Positions 50,042 to 61,420 of a stretch of DNA of 64,000 nt are shown in pieces (position 1 is the first letter of the stretch; every line of letters begins with the position of its first letter). The notes beneath the pieces are model-generated. The model saw nothing but the letters and a program-made list of their open reading frames with translations. It was not told the origin of the DNA and searched no databases. Made by a program: the position numbers and the translations under genes. The stretch lies in the NCBI GenBank assembly GCA_017453205.1, contig JAFTKO010000021.1:1-64000 (forward strand), written 5' to 3'. This DNA is from Clostridia bacterium. Lineage in GTDB: Bacteria > Bacillota > Clostridia > Oscillospirales > CAG-272.

Positions 50042-51196
50042 ATGAATATTCAATTGCTTAATAAAATTGCCAAAGTCGGTCTTGCCGAGCTTGGCAACGC
50101 ATACAACGTCGGCGAGGAAGTACAAAACCCCGACGGTATCATGGTTCGTTCGGCTGTCATGCATGAGATGGAGTTCGGCTCCGAGCTCAAAGCCATCGCA
50201 CGTGCGGGCGCCGGTGTCAATAACATTCCGATCGATCGTTGCTCCGAGGCAGGCATTGTGGTATTCAATACCCCCGGTGCAAACGCAAACGGTGTAAAAG
50301 AGCTTGCCATTTGTGCGCTCTTGCTTGCCGCGCGTGATGTGGTTGGCGGTATCGAATGGGCAAAATCGCTCAAAGGAACCGCAGATGTGGCAAAGCAGGT
50401 GGAAAAAGGCAAATCCAAGTTTGCCGGAACCGAGCTCAAGGGCAAAACCCTCGGTGTAATCGGTTTGGGTGCCATTGGCGGTATGATCGCCAATACCGCG
50501 ATCTCTCTCGGTATGAAGGTCATCGGTTGTGACCCTTTCCTCTCTGTGGAGGGTGCATGGAACCTTGACCGCAATGTTGTGCGCGCCGCTACCTATGACG
50601 ATATCTTTGCACAAGCTGATTACATCACCTTGCACGTTCCCGCAACCAAAGATACGAAGAATATGATCTGCACCTCGAACATTGCCAAAATGAAGGACGG
50701 CGTTAAGATCATCAATCTCTCCCGTGCCGATCTTGTTTCCGCTGCAGATCTGAAATCCGCTATGGAGTCGGGAATGGTCTCTTCTTACGTTACCGACTTC
50801 CCCACCGAGGACATCCTCGAAATTCCCGGTGTTGTGGCAATTCCTCACCTTGGTGCATCCACCGAGGAATCCGAGGATAACTGTGCTGTGATGGCTGCAC
50901 GCGAGTTGGATGATTATTTGACCAACGGCAACATCAAAAACAGTGTCAACTTCCCCAACGTGGAAATGCCCCGCACGGGTGCTGCACGTCTCTGCGTACT
51001 CCATGCAAATGTGCCCGCTGTCATTACCAAGGTAACAGCCGCACTCTCCGATGAAGGACTGAACATCGAAAACATGACCAACAAGTCCAAAGGTGACAAT
51101 GCTTACACCGTGGTCGATATTTCCTCCATTCCCTCGGCTACCGCTGTCGACTGCATCGCCGCCGTCGAAGGTGTTTACCGTGTAAGAGTCGTTTAA
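50042..51196 (+). CDS. serA: D-3-phosphoglycerate dehydrogenase
   Basis: Oxidises 3-phosphoglycerate with NAD to start serine synthesis. The 384-residue protein has the NAD motif GLGAIGGMIANTA near residue 142 and catalytic Arg/Glu/His in RADLVS and PHLGASTEE near 231 and 279. A C-terminal ACT domain (about 315-384) fits feedback control by serine. It is cotranscribed with serC, but the DUF1015 gene usual in Clostridia is absent. A strong terminator follows. Confidence 0.96.
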   Translation: MNIQLLNKIAKVGLAELGNAYNVGEEVQNPDGIMVRSAVMHEMEFGSELKAIARAGAGVNNIPIDRCSEAGIVVFNTPGANANGVKELAICALLLAARDVVGGIEWAKSLKGTADVAKQVEKGKSKFAGTELKGKTLGVIGLGAIGGMIANTAISLGMKVIGCDPFLSVEGAWNLDRNVVRAATYDDIFAQADYITLHVPATKDTKNMICTSNIAKMKDGVKIINLSRADLVSAADLKSAMESGMVSSYVTDFPTEDILEIPGVVAIPHLGASTEESEDNCAVMAARELDDYLTNGNIKNSVNFPNVEMPRTGAARLCVLHANVPAVITKVTAALSDEGLNIENMTNKSKGDNAYTVVDISSIPSATAVDCIAAVEGVYRVRVV

Positions 51197-51218
51197 TAGA
51201 AATTTTAAAATCAAACAG

Positions 51219-51272
51219 ACAGCCCATTGAAAAGGACCTCTCAACAAGGTTCATTTCAATGGGCTGTTTTTC
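51219..51272 (+). terminator. Intrinsic terminator of serC-serA
   Basis: ACAGCCCATTGAAA (51219-51232) pairs perfectly with TTTCAATGGGCTGT (51254-51267), followed by TTTTT. It may act for the convergent lipoprotein gene as well. Confidence 0.88.
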
Positions 51273-51300
51273 AAACTCCGAAGTGTTTGCAAAACTTTAC

Positions 51301-51948
51301 TTATCCCGTAAAGGAATCGAGGTACCATTGACCGTCATCTTGAAGGACAAGACGGATGGGATCGGTGGAGATGTTTGCGGGATCGGAGAGGAGATAGGAC
51401 TCGATAGAGACGTAGCAAGCCTCTCCGTTGCTGGGAGATACGATCTTCATCGTGGAATAATCGTACACACGGGTACCGTTTTGGAGATAGTTTTTGTCAT
51501 GTACCGAACGATAGATCCACATACCGTCGTCAACATAACGCGAATAAGCGTATGCGGAACCTCCTGTACCGTCGTCAATGGCGTAACCGTCAAAAGCACT
51601 CGGGTAGAGCACATCCTCCAAATACGCGGTGCTGTAAACCTTTTCGGCGGCGGCTTTAATCTCGTCCACCGATGCAAATTTCGTGTAGTCGGAAACGATC
51701 TCATAGTCTCCCGCATAGGTAAAACCGTAATACATATGCGTATAATCCGCATAAACTGAGTCGGATTCATATACGGGAAGTCCTTCGCCGTAAAAAACGG
51801 TATTCAATTCGTAAGAAGCCTCGATGAGTTCTACCACGCGGTCATAAATATCTTCCACCTTTGGTGCACGGGAGCAACCCGTAAAGCATACGGAGCTCCC
51901 AAGCATAAGACAAAGGGAAAGGATCACGGTAAAAATTCGTTTCTTCAT
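51301..51948 (-). CDS. Secreted lipoprotein, unknown
   Basis: A 215-residue lipoprotein with a signal ending in TGC, modified cysteine at residue 25. The mature part is rich in Tyr and Asp and has no recognised domain; the first mature part (VEDIYDRVVELIEASYELN) is a helix. AAAGGGTATT lies before the ATG. It is the next minus-strand gene after gyrA, but a 24-bp gap and its own ribosome site mean cotranscription with gyrA is possible, not certain. Confidence 0.72.
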   Translation of the reverse strand: MKKRIFTVILSLCLMLGSSVCFTGCSRAPKVEDIYDRVVELIEASYELNTVFYGEGLPVYESDSVYADYTHMYYGFTYAGDYEIVSDYTKFASVDEIKAAAEKVYSTAYLEDVLYPSAFDGYAIDDGTGGSAYAYSRYVDDGMWIYRSVHDKNYLQNGTRVYDYSTMKIVSPSNGEACYVSIESYLLSDPANISTDPIRLVLQDDGQWYLDSFTG

Positions 51949-51972
51949 AATACCCTTTTATTTTTATTTGAT

Positions 51973-54558
51973 TTATTCCTCGGTGGTTTTCTCTTTATTT
52001 TCGACTACCGTGGATGCGTTTTCGGTCTCTGCGGTCACTTCTACAGTCTCTGTATCGGTACTCTCCGCAGCTTCTGTTTTCTCTTCTTCAATCTCATCCG
52101 CATGTGCGGTAATGGTAAAGTTGACCAGCTTTTGATCTTCGCCAATTCTCATGACAATGACACCGCCCGCGCTTCTCGAACGGCTGGGAACGCCGGCAAC
52201 GGGAGTACGAATGATGGTGCCGGAATCGGTGATCATCATAATATCATCGTTGTCATCGACCGCCGCAATGCCCGTAAGAATACCGCTCTTTTCGGTCAGA
52301 TTGTAGCAGGTTACACCAAAGCCGCCGCGGTGCTTCATGATGCGGAAATCGTCAAACGGGCTGCGTTTTCCAAAGCCGTTTTCGGTGATGCAAAGCAGAT
52401 CCTTGCCTTTCTCGATGACGCAGACACCCGCAACGTAGTCGCCCTCGCGCAGACTGATACCGCGCACACCGCGCGCAGTACGTCCCATCGCACGAACATT
52501 CGACTCGGAGAAGCGGACAGCCTGTCCCTGTGCAGTCGCAATCATCAAATCACACTCCCCGTGTGTTGCAACCACAAATACAAGCTCATCACCCTCATCG
52601 AGGTTCAGCGCGATCTTACCGCCTTTTCGCTGATACTCGTATTCCGAAAGCAGTGTGCGCTTAATAACGCCCTGCTTGGTGACCATTGTCAGATACTCCT
52701 CATCCGAGAAGCCCTCTACGCTGATACAAGCCGTAATCTTTTCGCCCTCGGTCAATTCCAAAATATTGACAATGTTTTGTCCCTTTGCGGTTCTGCCCGC
52801 CTCGGGGATCATATAAGCCTTTCTGGTTTGTACCTTGCCGGTATTGGTGAACATCATAAGGTAAGAGTGACTGTTGACAGCAACTACCTTTTCGATAAAG
52901 TCCTCTTCCTTGGTGGACATACCGATAATTCCCTTACCGCCGCGGTTTTGCGCCGAATAGGTATCGGCGGGCTGACGCTTGATATAACCCGCATGTGTCA
53001 AGGTAATGACACAGCTGTGACGCTCGATCAAATCCTCGAGAATGATCTCATGCTCGGCAGGAACGATGTCGGTGCGTCGGTCATCGGCATACTTTCTGCG
53101 GATCTCGCCCATCTCATCCTTAATGATCTGTTTGACCTTTCCCATATCGGCAAGAATTGCTTCCAATTCCGCAATCAGCGCGTGCAGACGTGCCAATTCT
53201 TCCTCGATCTTGCTGCGCTCCATACCCGTCAGCTTACCGAGTGTCATTTCCACAATCGCTTGCGACTGTGCATCGGAGAGACCGAAGCGCTCCATCAATT
53301 TCACCTTGGATTCGGGGATCGAAGGGGAGGTTTTCATGATCTGCACGATCTCGTCGATGTTATCAAGTGCGATCTTATATCCCTCGTAAATGTGTGCCTT
53401 TGCCTTTGCCTTGTCCAAATCGTACTGTGTACGGCGGATAATGACCTGCTCTTGATGCGCAATGTAAAGGTCGAGAATGGTAGGCAGATTGAGCACTTTG
53501 GGCTCGTTGTTGACCAGTGCCAGCATATTGATGGCAAAGGTATCCTGCAGTTGAGTATATTTATAAAGCTGATTTAAGAGAATTTGCGGATTGACATCGC
53601 GGCGGTATTCAACCACGATACGCATACCGTCTCTTCCCGACTCGTCGCGCAATTCGGTAATACCGTCTATCTTTTTGTCTTTGACACACTGTGCGATCGA
53701 CTCGCAAAGCATACTCTTGTTAACACCGAAAGGAATCTCGGTGAACACGATGCGGCGATGCTCCTCCTCAATGTTGGAACGCGAACGCACCATAATATGT
53801 CCCTTACCCGTGGTATATGCCTGTTTGATACCGTTGACACCGTAAATGGTAGCATAGGTCGGAAAGTCGGGACCTTTGATGTATTCCATCAAATCATCTA
53901 CCGTGCTCTCGGGATTGTCCATACGGAAAATCGTGGCGTCAATGACCTCGCCGAGGTTATGCGGCGGGATATTGGTTGCCATACCGACCGCGATACCCAT
54001 GGAACCGTTGACCAACAGGTTGGGAAAACGAGACGGAAGTACCGTAGGCTCCTGCAAACGGTTATCAAAGTTGGGCATCATAGGTACCACGTTTTTATCG
54101 AGATCACGCATCATCTCGTCTGCAATGCGGTCAAGTCTTGCCTCGGTATAACGGTAAGCAGCCGCACCGTCGCCGTCCACGGAACCAAAGTTTCCGTGAC
54201 CCTCTACCAAAGGATAGCGAAGCGAAAAAGGCTGTGCCATACGTACCATGGTGCCGTATACAGCCGCGTCACCGTGCGGGTGATAGCGTCCAAGCACGTT
54301 ACCTACCGTGGTCGCCGATTTACGGAACGGCTTGGAATGCACCAATCCGTCCTCATACATTGCATACAAGATGCGGCGCTGACCGGGCTTCATACCGTCA
54401 CGCACGTCGGGCAGTGCGCGCGACATGATGACCGACATGGAGTACTCGATAAAGGATTTTTTAACCTCCCTCTCCATGCCCACATCAACAATTTTCTGAT
54501 TTTCAAACAGCTCCACCTCTTGCTGTTTTTGCAATTGCTTGTCTTTTTCGTTTGCCAC
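51973..54558 (-). CDS. gyrA: DNA gyrase subunit A
   Basis: The DNA-cleaving subunit of gyrase, 861 residues. The N-terminal winged-helix has the active Tyr in [11 protein letters not shown] near 137; the GyrA box is QNRGGKG near 545 and the C-terminal beta-pinwheel follows, ending in an acidic tail of about 40 residues. In the quinolone-determining loop [11 protein letters not shown] (93-103), Ala98 and Gly102 occupy the E. coli Ser83 and Asp87 positions. It starts with GTG behind GGAAAGGG. mreC and mreD, not gyrB, precede it directly. Confidence 0.97.
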   Translation of the reverse strand: MANEKDKQLQKQQEVELFENQKIVDVGMEREVKKSFIEYSMSVIMSRALPDVRDGMKPGQRRILYAMYEDGLVHSKPFRKSATTVGNVLGRYHPHGDAAVYGTMVRMAQPFSLRYPLVEGHGNFGSVDGDGAAAYRYTEARLDRIADEMMRDLDKNVVPMMPNFDNRLQEPTVLPSRFPNLLVNGSMGIAVGMATNIPPHNLGEVIDATIFRMDNPESTVDDLMEYIKGPDFPTYATIYGVNGIKQAYTTGKGHIMVRSRSNIEEEHRRIVFTEIPFGVNKSMLCESIAQCVKDKKIDGITELRDESGRDGMRIVVEYRRDVNPQILLNQLYKYTQLQDTFAINMLALVNNEPKVLNLPTILDLYIAHQEQVIIRRTQYDLDKAKAKAHIYEGYKIALDNIDEIVQIMKTSPSIPESKVKLMERFGLSDAQSQAIVEMTLGKLTGMERSKIEEELARLHALIAELEAILADMGKVKQIIKDEMGEIRRKYADDRRTDIVPAEHEIILEDLIERHSCVITLTHAGYIKRQPADTYSAQNRGGKGIIGMSTKEEDFIEKVVAVNSHSYLMMFTNTGKVQTRKAYMIPEAGRTAKGQNIVNILELTEGEKITACISVEGFSDEEYLTMVTKQGVIKRTLLSEYEYQRKGGKIALNLDEGDELVFVVATHGECDLMIATAQGQAVRFSESNVRAMGRTARGVRGISLREGDYVAGVCVIEKGKDLLCITENGFGKRSPFDDFRIMKHRGGFGVTCYNLTEKSGILTGIAAVDDNDDIMMITDSGTIIRTPVAGVPSRSRSAGGVIVMRIGEDQKLVNFTITAHADEIEEEKTEAAESTDTETVEVTAETENASTVVENKEKTTEE

Positions 54559-54601
54559 GATTATTTACCCTTTCCTGTCTATGTTTTAGTCAGAACTTTT
54601 T

Positions 54602-55147
54602 TCAAAAAATTTTCTTTTCCAGCCAACCGCAAAACAGCATCAGCGGAAAATAAAGAATACACCCCGCAATCGCGGTCACCGCCAGCTCCGGCAAGACCGA
54701 TTGCAAAAGTATTTGCGGCAGATTGATGTTTGCGTAATTCATACAAGCATATAAAAACGTGATTGCCGCACGAAATACCAAGGTCACCGCCAAATAAGGA
54801 AGATACGCGGGATAACTGCGCGGAAGGACCGTGCGGGCATAATGTCCCATGATATATCCCAATAACATATAGCATATCGGCAACAGCGTGATTCCCTGCG
54901 AGCCGATCGCTTCGATCAAAAAACCCGCGCCAATCCCGCTGACAGCACCGACATACTTTCCGCAAAAGAACGCCAAGCACAATACCGTGCAGATCATCAG
55001 ATCGGGTACCGCCCCAAACAGCCGAAACCGCGAAAACAGCGTTACCTGTAACACCGCAACCAGTATCAGTAATACCGCAACCAACAGCGTGTATCTGATC
55101 GATCTTGTCCTTGTCTGCGCCCGATGACCTAAAATGTATTTTGACAT
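54602..55147 (-). CDS. mreD: Rod shape-determining protein MreD
   Basis: A 181-residue polytopic membrane protein of the MreD family with five or six segments (about 22-44, 48-75, 80-105, 112-135, 150-178). The family pattern (PDLMICTVLCLAFFCGKY, then the GAGFLIEAI block) is visible. It works with MreC and MreB in the elongasome. GGGAGGC lies before the ATG. It lies between mreC and gyrA in the gyrase cluster, far from mreB. Confidence 0.88.
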   Translation of the reverse strand: MSKYILGHRAQTRTRSIRYTLLVAVLLILVAVLQVTLFSRFRLFGAVPDLMICTVLCLAFFCGKYVGAVSGIGAGFLIEAIGSQGITLLPICYMLLGYIMGHYARTVLPRSYPAYLPYLAVTLVFRAAITFLYACMNYANINLPQILLQSVLPELAVTAIAGCILYFPLMLFCGWLEKKIF

Positions 55148-55218
55148 TTTGATTTTGCCTCCCGCGGCTCAATTTTCAAAAACTCTCTAAACAATTTTCA
55201 AAATTTACACCGCATAGG

Positions 55219-56046
55219 TTAATTTTGATAACCTGTAATGATCATCATATACTTTAGATTTGTAAAATCGACCATGGGTTTCACAGTCGCCACCAAAGAA
55301 CGGCTGTACTCATCTATCTCAACGGAAATGATCTCCCCAATCGGCAGATCGGCGGGATAAACACTTCCCGTACCGCTGGACATTACTTTGTCCCCCACCT
55401 GTATATCGGCATTGGACTCCATATAAGATATTTTACAAACGCCCTCGTTCCGCAACGACGAGTCACCGCTGACGATGCCTGTGGCTCCGGATCGGGGAAT
55501 ATATGCGCCAACCGAGCTTGCCGTTTCGATAATGGTGGAAACCATACACCAGTTCAGTCCCACATCGGTTACATACCCAACAATCCCCTCGGTCACCACA
55601 ACAGGCATATTGACCTCAATCCCGTGAAGAGATCCCCGGTTGAGCGTAAAGCTTGTCATATAATTTCCGGCAGAATAGCTGATGATCATCCCCTCCTCCA
55701 TAAGAAAGGACGGATATTGATTTTTCATCTCCAAATATTGACGTAAGCGTTCGTTCTCCGCCTCCATCAGCTCGGCTTCCTCCAGTTGATCCCTCAGAGC
55801 TTGATTTTCGCTCTCCAGAGCTTCATTCTCTGCCCTTAGGGCATCTACACTGCCAAAATATTTTCCAAAGCCTTCAAACGCGTTTCCGATGACCGTACCG
55901 CACCATCGGAACGGAACTGTCAGCGTGCCGACAATGTTCCGTGCCAACCCGCGATATCCCATCAACGCAAAGGTCGACGGTACTGCGCATATCACCACCG
56001 CAACGCACAGGCATATGACAAAAAATTTGTTTTTAAACAGCTTCAT
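55219..56046 (-). CDS. mreC: Rod shape-determining protein MreC
   Basis: A 275-residue membrane-anchored scaffold of the elongasome: one membrane segment (8-28), a coiled coil (about 66-102, ALRAENEALESENQALRDQ) and the outer beta-barrel domains with GIVGYVTDVG and TGIVSGDS near 155 and 190. It starts only four bases after the gyrB stop, with no clear ribosome site of its own, so translation is probably coupled to gyrB. Confidence 0.93.
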   Translation of the reverse strand: MKLFKNKFFVICLCVAVVICAVPSTFALMGYRGLARNIVGTLTVPFRWCGTVIGNAFEGFGKYFGSVDALRAENEALESENQALRDQLEEAELMEAENERLRQYLEMKNQYPSFLMEEGMIISYSAGNYMTSFTLNRGSLHGIEVNMPVVVTEGIVGYVTDVGLNWCMVSTIIETASSVGAYIPRSGATGIVSGDSSLRNEGVCKISYMESNADIQVGDKVMSSGTGSVYPADLPIGEIISVEIDEYSRSLVATVKPMVDFTNLKYMMIITGYQN

Positions 56047-56050
56047 TCAC

Positions 56051-57994
<1,944 letters not shown>

Positions 57995-58115
57995 TTATCC
58001 TTTCCAAAGAAAAATTTTTTTAATTTTCCTTTTTCCAAACTCTTACCAAATGATTTTATAAACTTCCGTTATTTTTGCGGACGAGTGATGCTCGCCCACA
58101 CAATTTCTATGTCTT

Positions 58116-58382
58116 TTACCATCCGCCAAATTGCTCCACACGTCCGCAAAGAGATGCCGAGGACAACTGCGAAAAGCAAACACGGTATTTTTTCTTTCTC
58201 CTGTCCCGATAAAGGACAAATGATTTTGGAATTTCCTCTGAGGCAAACGAAACGCTTCCTGTCCCATCTGCACCCGAAAGATATTTTTTTGTCACTGCCG
58301 ACACGGTTGCCGTGTCGGCATCAAATATCCCAACAATATCCTTAATGCGGATATTTTGATTGTTTCCTACGTGTAAATACAT
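58116..58382 (-). CDS. remB: RemB-type DUF370 protein
   Basis: An 88-residue member of the RemA/RemB (YaaB) family: it begins MYLHVGNNQNIRIKDIVGI, as RemB does, with TVSAVTKKYL following. RemB is reported to affect biofilm genes in B. subtilis. The C-terminal part (residues 56-88) is more diverged. Its position between recF and gyrB is the same as in B. subtilis. A weak GGGAAG lies before the start, which is 3 bp downstream of recF. Confidence 0.9.
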   Translation of the reverse strand: MYLHVGNNQNIRIKDIVGIFDADTATVSAVTKKYLSGADGTGSVSFASEEIPKSFVLYRDRRKKKYRVCFSQLSSASLCGRVEQFGGW

Positions 58383-58385
58383 AAA

Positions 58386-59486
58386 TTAAAAATACTTCCC
58401 GTTTTCTACTCTGATCATCTTTCCACCCGCAATGCCCGATGGCTCACAGGTGGTGATGATCACCTGTCGTTTTTTCATCTTTCCGGAAAGATAGGCACGG
58501 CGCGAGGAATCCAACTCGGAAAATACGTCGTCAAACAAAAAGACCGGTTTTTCTCCGCAGATCTCGGCACAAACCTCTCCCTCCGCAAGCTTCATGGCAA
58601 GCGCCAAAGACCTTTGCTGTCCTTGTGACGCAAACGCACGCGCGGAACGGCCGTTGATTTGAATATCGATATCATCCTTGTGGATTCCCCAAAGCGTGGA
58701 TCCCGCACCGATCTCACGGTCGTGATTGCTCATCAACAGCTTGAAATAGGCTTTTTCGGTTTGCTCCATATCTTCATACGACTCGGGCTCTCCGTGTGAT
58801 GAGCCCGCATATACCGCGTCGGGAACCTCCCTATCATCGGTCATTTCCGCAAAACAGGCTCTGATCTGTCCCGCGGCTCTTTTGAGATACTGCACACGGT
58901 ATCGAGCGATTACCGCCGCTTCATGCGCCAACTGCTCCGACCAAAATTCCACCGTATCATGAAAGGTCTTTCGGTCGTCCTCTGCACGTCTGATCAATTG
59001 ATTTCTCTGTTTTAAGATTTGATTGTACCTCTGCAAGCTTTTGAGATACACGGGATACAACTGTGAGATTGCAATATCCAAATAATTGCGACGCTCCGAC
59101 GGTCCATCCTTGATCAATGACAGATGCTCCGGACAAAACAGCACTGTGCGAAAGGCGCCCACAATGTCGGAAAGTCTCCCAACCTTGACCTTGTTTTGCT
59201 CAATATGACGCCGCTTTCCCGGCATCATACGCACGGTAATGTTCTGCCGTCTTACCGAATCGGTAAAATCCAACGAGATCTCCGCGCTCTCCGCGCCGAA
59301 ACGGATCATCTCCTCCTCGTGAGTCGTCCGAAAGCTCTTTCCCAAAGCCGTAAAGCTGATGGCTTCCAACAGATTGGTTTTCCCCTGCGCGTTGTCCCCA
59401 GCAAGAATATTTACCCCCGCATCAAACTCGATCTCCGCTTCTTCTATATTTCTGAAATTGCGGATCTTAATTTTATTACATTCCAT
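58386..59486 (-). CDS. recF: DNA replication/repair protein RecF
   Basis: An SMC-like ATPase that loads RecA at gaps with RecO and RecR. 366 residues. Walker A GDNAQGKTNLLEA is at 30-42, the signature SQGQQRSLALAMKLAE near 288 and the Walker B FLFDDVFSEL near 320. No Shine-Dalgarno is near the ATG; a purine tract GAAAGGTG lies about 80 bp upstream, beyond the cloverleaf repeat, and then a linker GAAAAAATAA. yaaA (S4 domain), usual between dnaN and recF, is missing. Confidence 0.96.
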   Translation of the reverse strand: MECNKIKIRNFRNIEEAEIEFDAGVNILAGDNAQGKTNLLEAISFTALGKSFRTTHEEEMIRFGAESAEISLDFTDSVRRQNITVRMMPGKRRHIEQNKVKVGRLSDIVGAFRTVLFCPEHLSLIKDGPSERRNYLDIAISQLYPVYLKSLQRYNQILKQRNQLIRRAEDDRKTFHDTVEFWSEQLAHEAAVIARYRVQYLKRAAGQIRACFAEMTDDREVPDAVYAGSSHGEPESYEDMEQTEKAYFKLLMSNHDREIGAGSTLWGIHKDDIDIQINGRSARAFASQGQQRSLALAMKLAEGEVCAEICGEKPVFLFDDVFSELDSSRRAYLSGKMKKRQVIITTCEPSGIAGGKMIRVENGKYF

Positions 59487-59574
59487 TTATTTTTTCGTCG
59501 GAAAACTTTTGATGAAAGCAAACGTGGCAAGCCACGTTGTAAGCGGAAAAGCCGCTTCGTTCCCGACACCTTTC
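59487..59574 (-). promoter_or_regulatory. SD-cloverleaf-linker leader of recF
   Basis: On the minus strand: GAAAGGTG (59567-59574), then an outer stem GTCGG/CCGAC (59497-59501 with 59563-59567) enclosing two hairpins, AACGTGGC/GCCACGTT (59521-59538, perfect) and AAGCGG/CCGCTT (59541-59557), then the 10-nt linker GAAAAAATAA and the ATG. It occupies the yaaA position. The outer stem differs from the 17.3-kb copy while pairing is kept. Confidence 0.66.
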
Positions 59575-59686
59575 AAAACTTCCACTGAATATTTAAAAAT
59601 TACTTTCAATAGAGCTTTTGACCTCTCTATTATTTCGGATGAAAAATTTTGAAAAAGTTTTCCTTTGGAGTTTCCTCCGCAATCTC

Positions 59687-60838
59687 TTACTCTTTCATTC
59701 TGACGGGAAGAAGCATAAAGAGCTGGGAGGTACCTTCCTCGTTGGTTTCGGGCTCGATATTGATGCTGGTAAGCGCGGAAGTCATGGAGATCTTTACCTT
59801 TTCCGCATCAGAGGCACGGAGGCTGTCGATAAGGAAACGGTTATTAAAGGCGATGAGAAGGTCATCTCCCTCATGAACGATATCCACCTCATCATAGGTA
59901 CTGCCGAGCGTGGAAATTGCGGAAATTTTGAGCAGATTTTCCTCAAACATCAGCTTGACATGAGAACGCACACTGCCGGCAACCTTTTCTTCAGTGACCA
60001 GTGCCGCACGCTCAAGAGCCGCAATCATATTATCGCGATTGACCGTTGCAAAAATACGGTGTGTGTTGAGAATGATGCGATCAAAATCAATGTACTGACC
60101 GTCAATCAAACGTGAGAAGAAGGTCAGCTTGCCGATATTAAACACTATATTCTTTCTCGTCATATAAATGCGAACATTTTCTCTCTCGTCATCCTTGAGC
60201 AGCTTAAACAGCTCGTTCACAGTTTTTGTGGGAATAATGAAGGAGAATTTAAGTTCCGAGTGATCCTCGTTTTTATTTTCGATATCAGCTTGCACCGAGC
60301 ATTTTGCAAGCTTAAAGCTGTCACAAGCTACTGCCAAGAGATTGCCCTCGGTGACACGGAAATAACAGCCGTTGAGCACCGGTCTCTGATCATTGGAAGC
60401 CATTGCGTACATGACCTTGGAAAGCATATTTTTGAGCACCGACTGACCAATGACAAAGCCGTCCGAGGTAACAAGACGGGGAATGACGGGATAATCATCA
60501 CCCGAAAGTGCATTCATACGATGGTTGGATTTTCCGCTGGAAATGCAAGCCTGCATTTTTTCATCCACGGTCAGCGTGACAAAATCCCCCTCCATCACAC
60601 GCAATGTTTGTACAAACTTTTGTGCGTTGATGATATAAATTCCCGATTCTTCAACCTGTGCTTCCACCGTGATGCGCATACCCTTTTCCAAATCAAAGGT
60701 GGTCATCACACAAGTGCCGTCCTCCTTGGCATCAATCAAAATACCCTCCACCGCGGAAAGCGTGGATTTTCCCGATACGGCACACATCAAGGGGGCAACC
60801 GCGTCGCTGATCCCCTGTCTGTTAAAAACAACTTTCAT
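59687..60838 (-). CDS. dnaN: DNA polymerase III beta clamp
   Basis: The sliding clamp, 383 residues with three repeated clamp folds. It starts MKVVFNRQGI and ends VMPVRMK-like (LLPVRMKE), with the usual C-terminal hydrophobic pocket residues. Length is normal (370-380). GGAAAGGAATATAAC lies before the ATG. It follows the origin region downstream of dnaA in the usual order. Confidence 0.95.
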   Translation of the reverse strand: MKVVFNRQGISDAVAPLMCAVSGKSTLSAVEGILIDAKEDGTCVMTTFDLEKGMRITVEAQVEESGIYIINAQKFVQTLRVMEGDFVTLTVDEKMQACISSGKSNHRMNALSGDDYPVIPRLVTSDGFVIGQSVLKNMLSKVMYAMASNDQRPVLNGCYFRVTEGNLLAVACDSFKLAKCSVQADIENKNEDHSELKFSFIIPTKTVNELFKLLKDDERENVRIYMTRKNIVFNIGKLTFFSRLIDGQYIDFDRIILNTHRIFATVNRDNMIAALERAALVTEEKVAGSVRSHVKLMFEENLLKISAISTLGSTYDEVDIVHEGDDLLIAFNNRFLIDSLRASDAEKVKISMTSALTSINIEPETNEEGTSQLFMLLPVRMKE

Positions 60839-61420
60839 GTTATATTCCTTTCCGACAAGGGATTATCCGCAATTTTGCGCTCCCTTGCGCTCTTACATAA
60901 TATCATAATGGAAATTCACAATTTTCGGATAACTGCGACATTTACGCTCTTGTTCCCCGCGAAGCGGAAAGAAGGAAAGAATATCAGATAGATAATGTCG
61001 TAGTAGTAACAGTAAGTCCGGTGAAAATTGTGGAAAACTCAAAAATCGCTTATAGTACAAGGCTTTTTGAAACGGACAAACTTTGATTACCGCGTGGAAA
61101 ATGAAATAAAACAGCGTGGAAGAAATGTGGAAAACCTTTTTCATTTTTGAAATCCGATGTCAAAAAAATATTTTAAAGTTTTTTGAAGAATTTTTTTGAC
61201 TTTTTCACAGCCTTTTTCCTGTGGAGAACTTGAAAAATTATTATTTTCAGGTCTCTTTTTCCTGTTTTTCCACAGCTTTTGCCAAAACTCGGTTCCACAG
61301 GCGTTTTTCCTTGTGGGACAAGCACTTTTGATTGATTTCTTCACAGTGAAATCGAGAATTATGAATGGCTTTTTACAGGGGTTTTCCACAGGTGTGAAAA
61401 ACCTTGTGGAAAACTTTGAT
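60839..61420. other. oriC: Replication origin region (oriC), dnaA-dnaN spacer
   Basis: A 582-base gap without a gene. At least five DnaA-type boxes are exact TTTTCCACA on one strand: 61029-61037, 61126-61134, 61266-61274, 61382-61390 and 61405-61413; further near-matches are at 61093, 61220 and 61291. A DnaA-trio-like tract TAGTAGTAACAGTAAG (61001-61016) lies 12 bp from the first box, with an AT-rich stretch (60972-60999) on its outer side, the layout of the B. subtilis unwinding site. Confidence 0.78.
61001..61037 (+). other. DnaA-trio-like tract with adjacent DnaA box
   Basis: TAG TAG TAA CAG TAA G (61001-61016), then TCCGG and the TGTGGAAAA box (61029-61037). The box is on the 3' side of the trio strand, as needed for DnaA to extend onto it and open DNA leftward, toward dnaN. 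Confidence 0.55.

Noticed and set aside
49043..51247. 734-codon minus-strand frame
   Set aside because: Shadow of serC and serA, which are both unmistakable on the plus strand.
52102..54726. Two long plus-strand frames (491 and 380 codons)
   Set aside because: Antisense of gyrA; no domain and low-complexity composition.
59487..59686. Possible yaaA between dnaN and recF
   Set aside because: No S4-domain frame is present; the space is filled by the cloverleaf repeat and a short AT-rich stretch.
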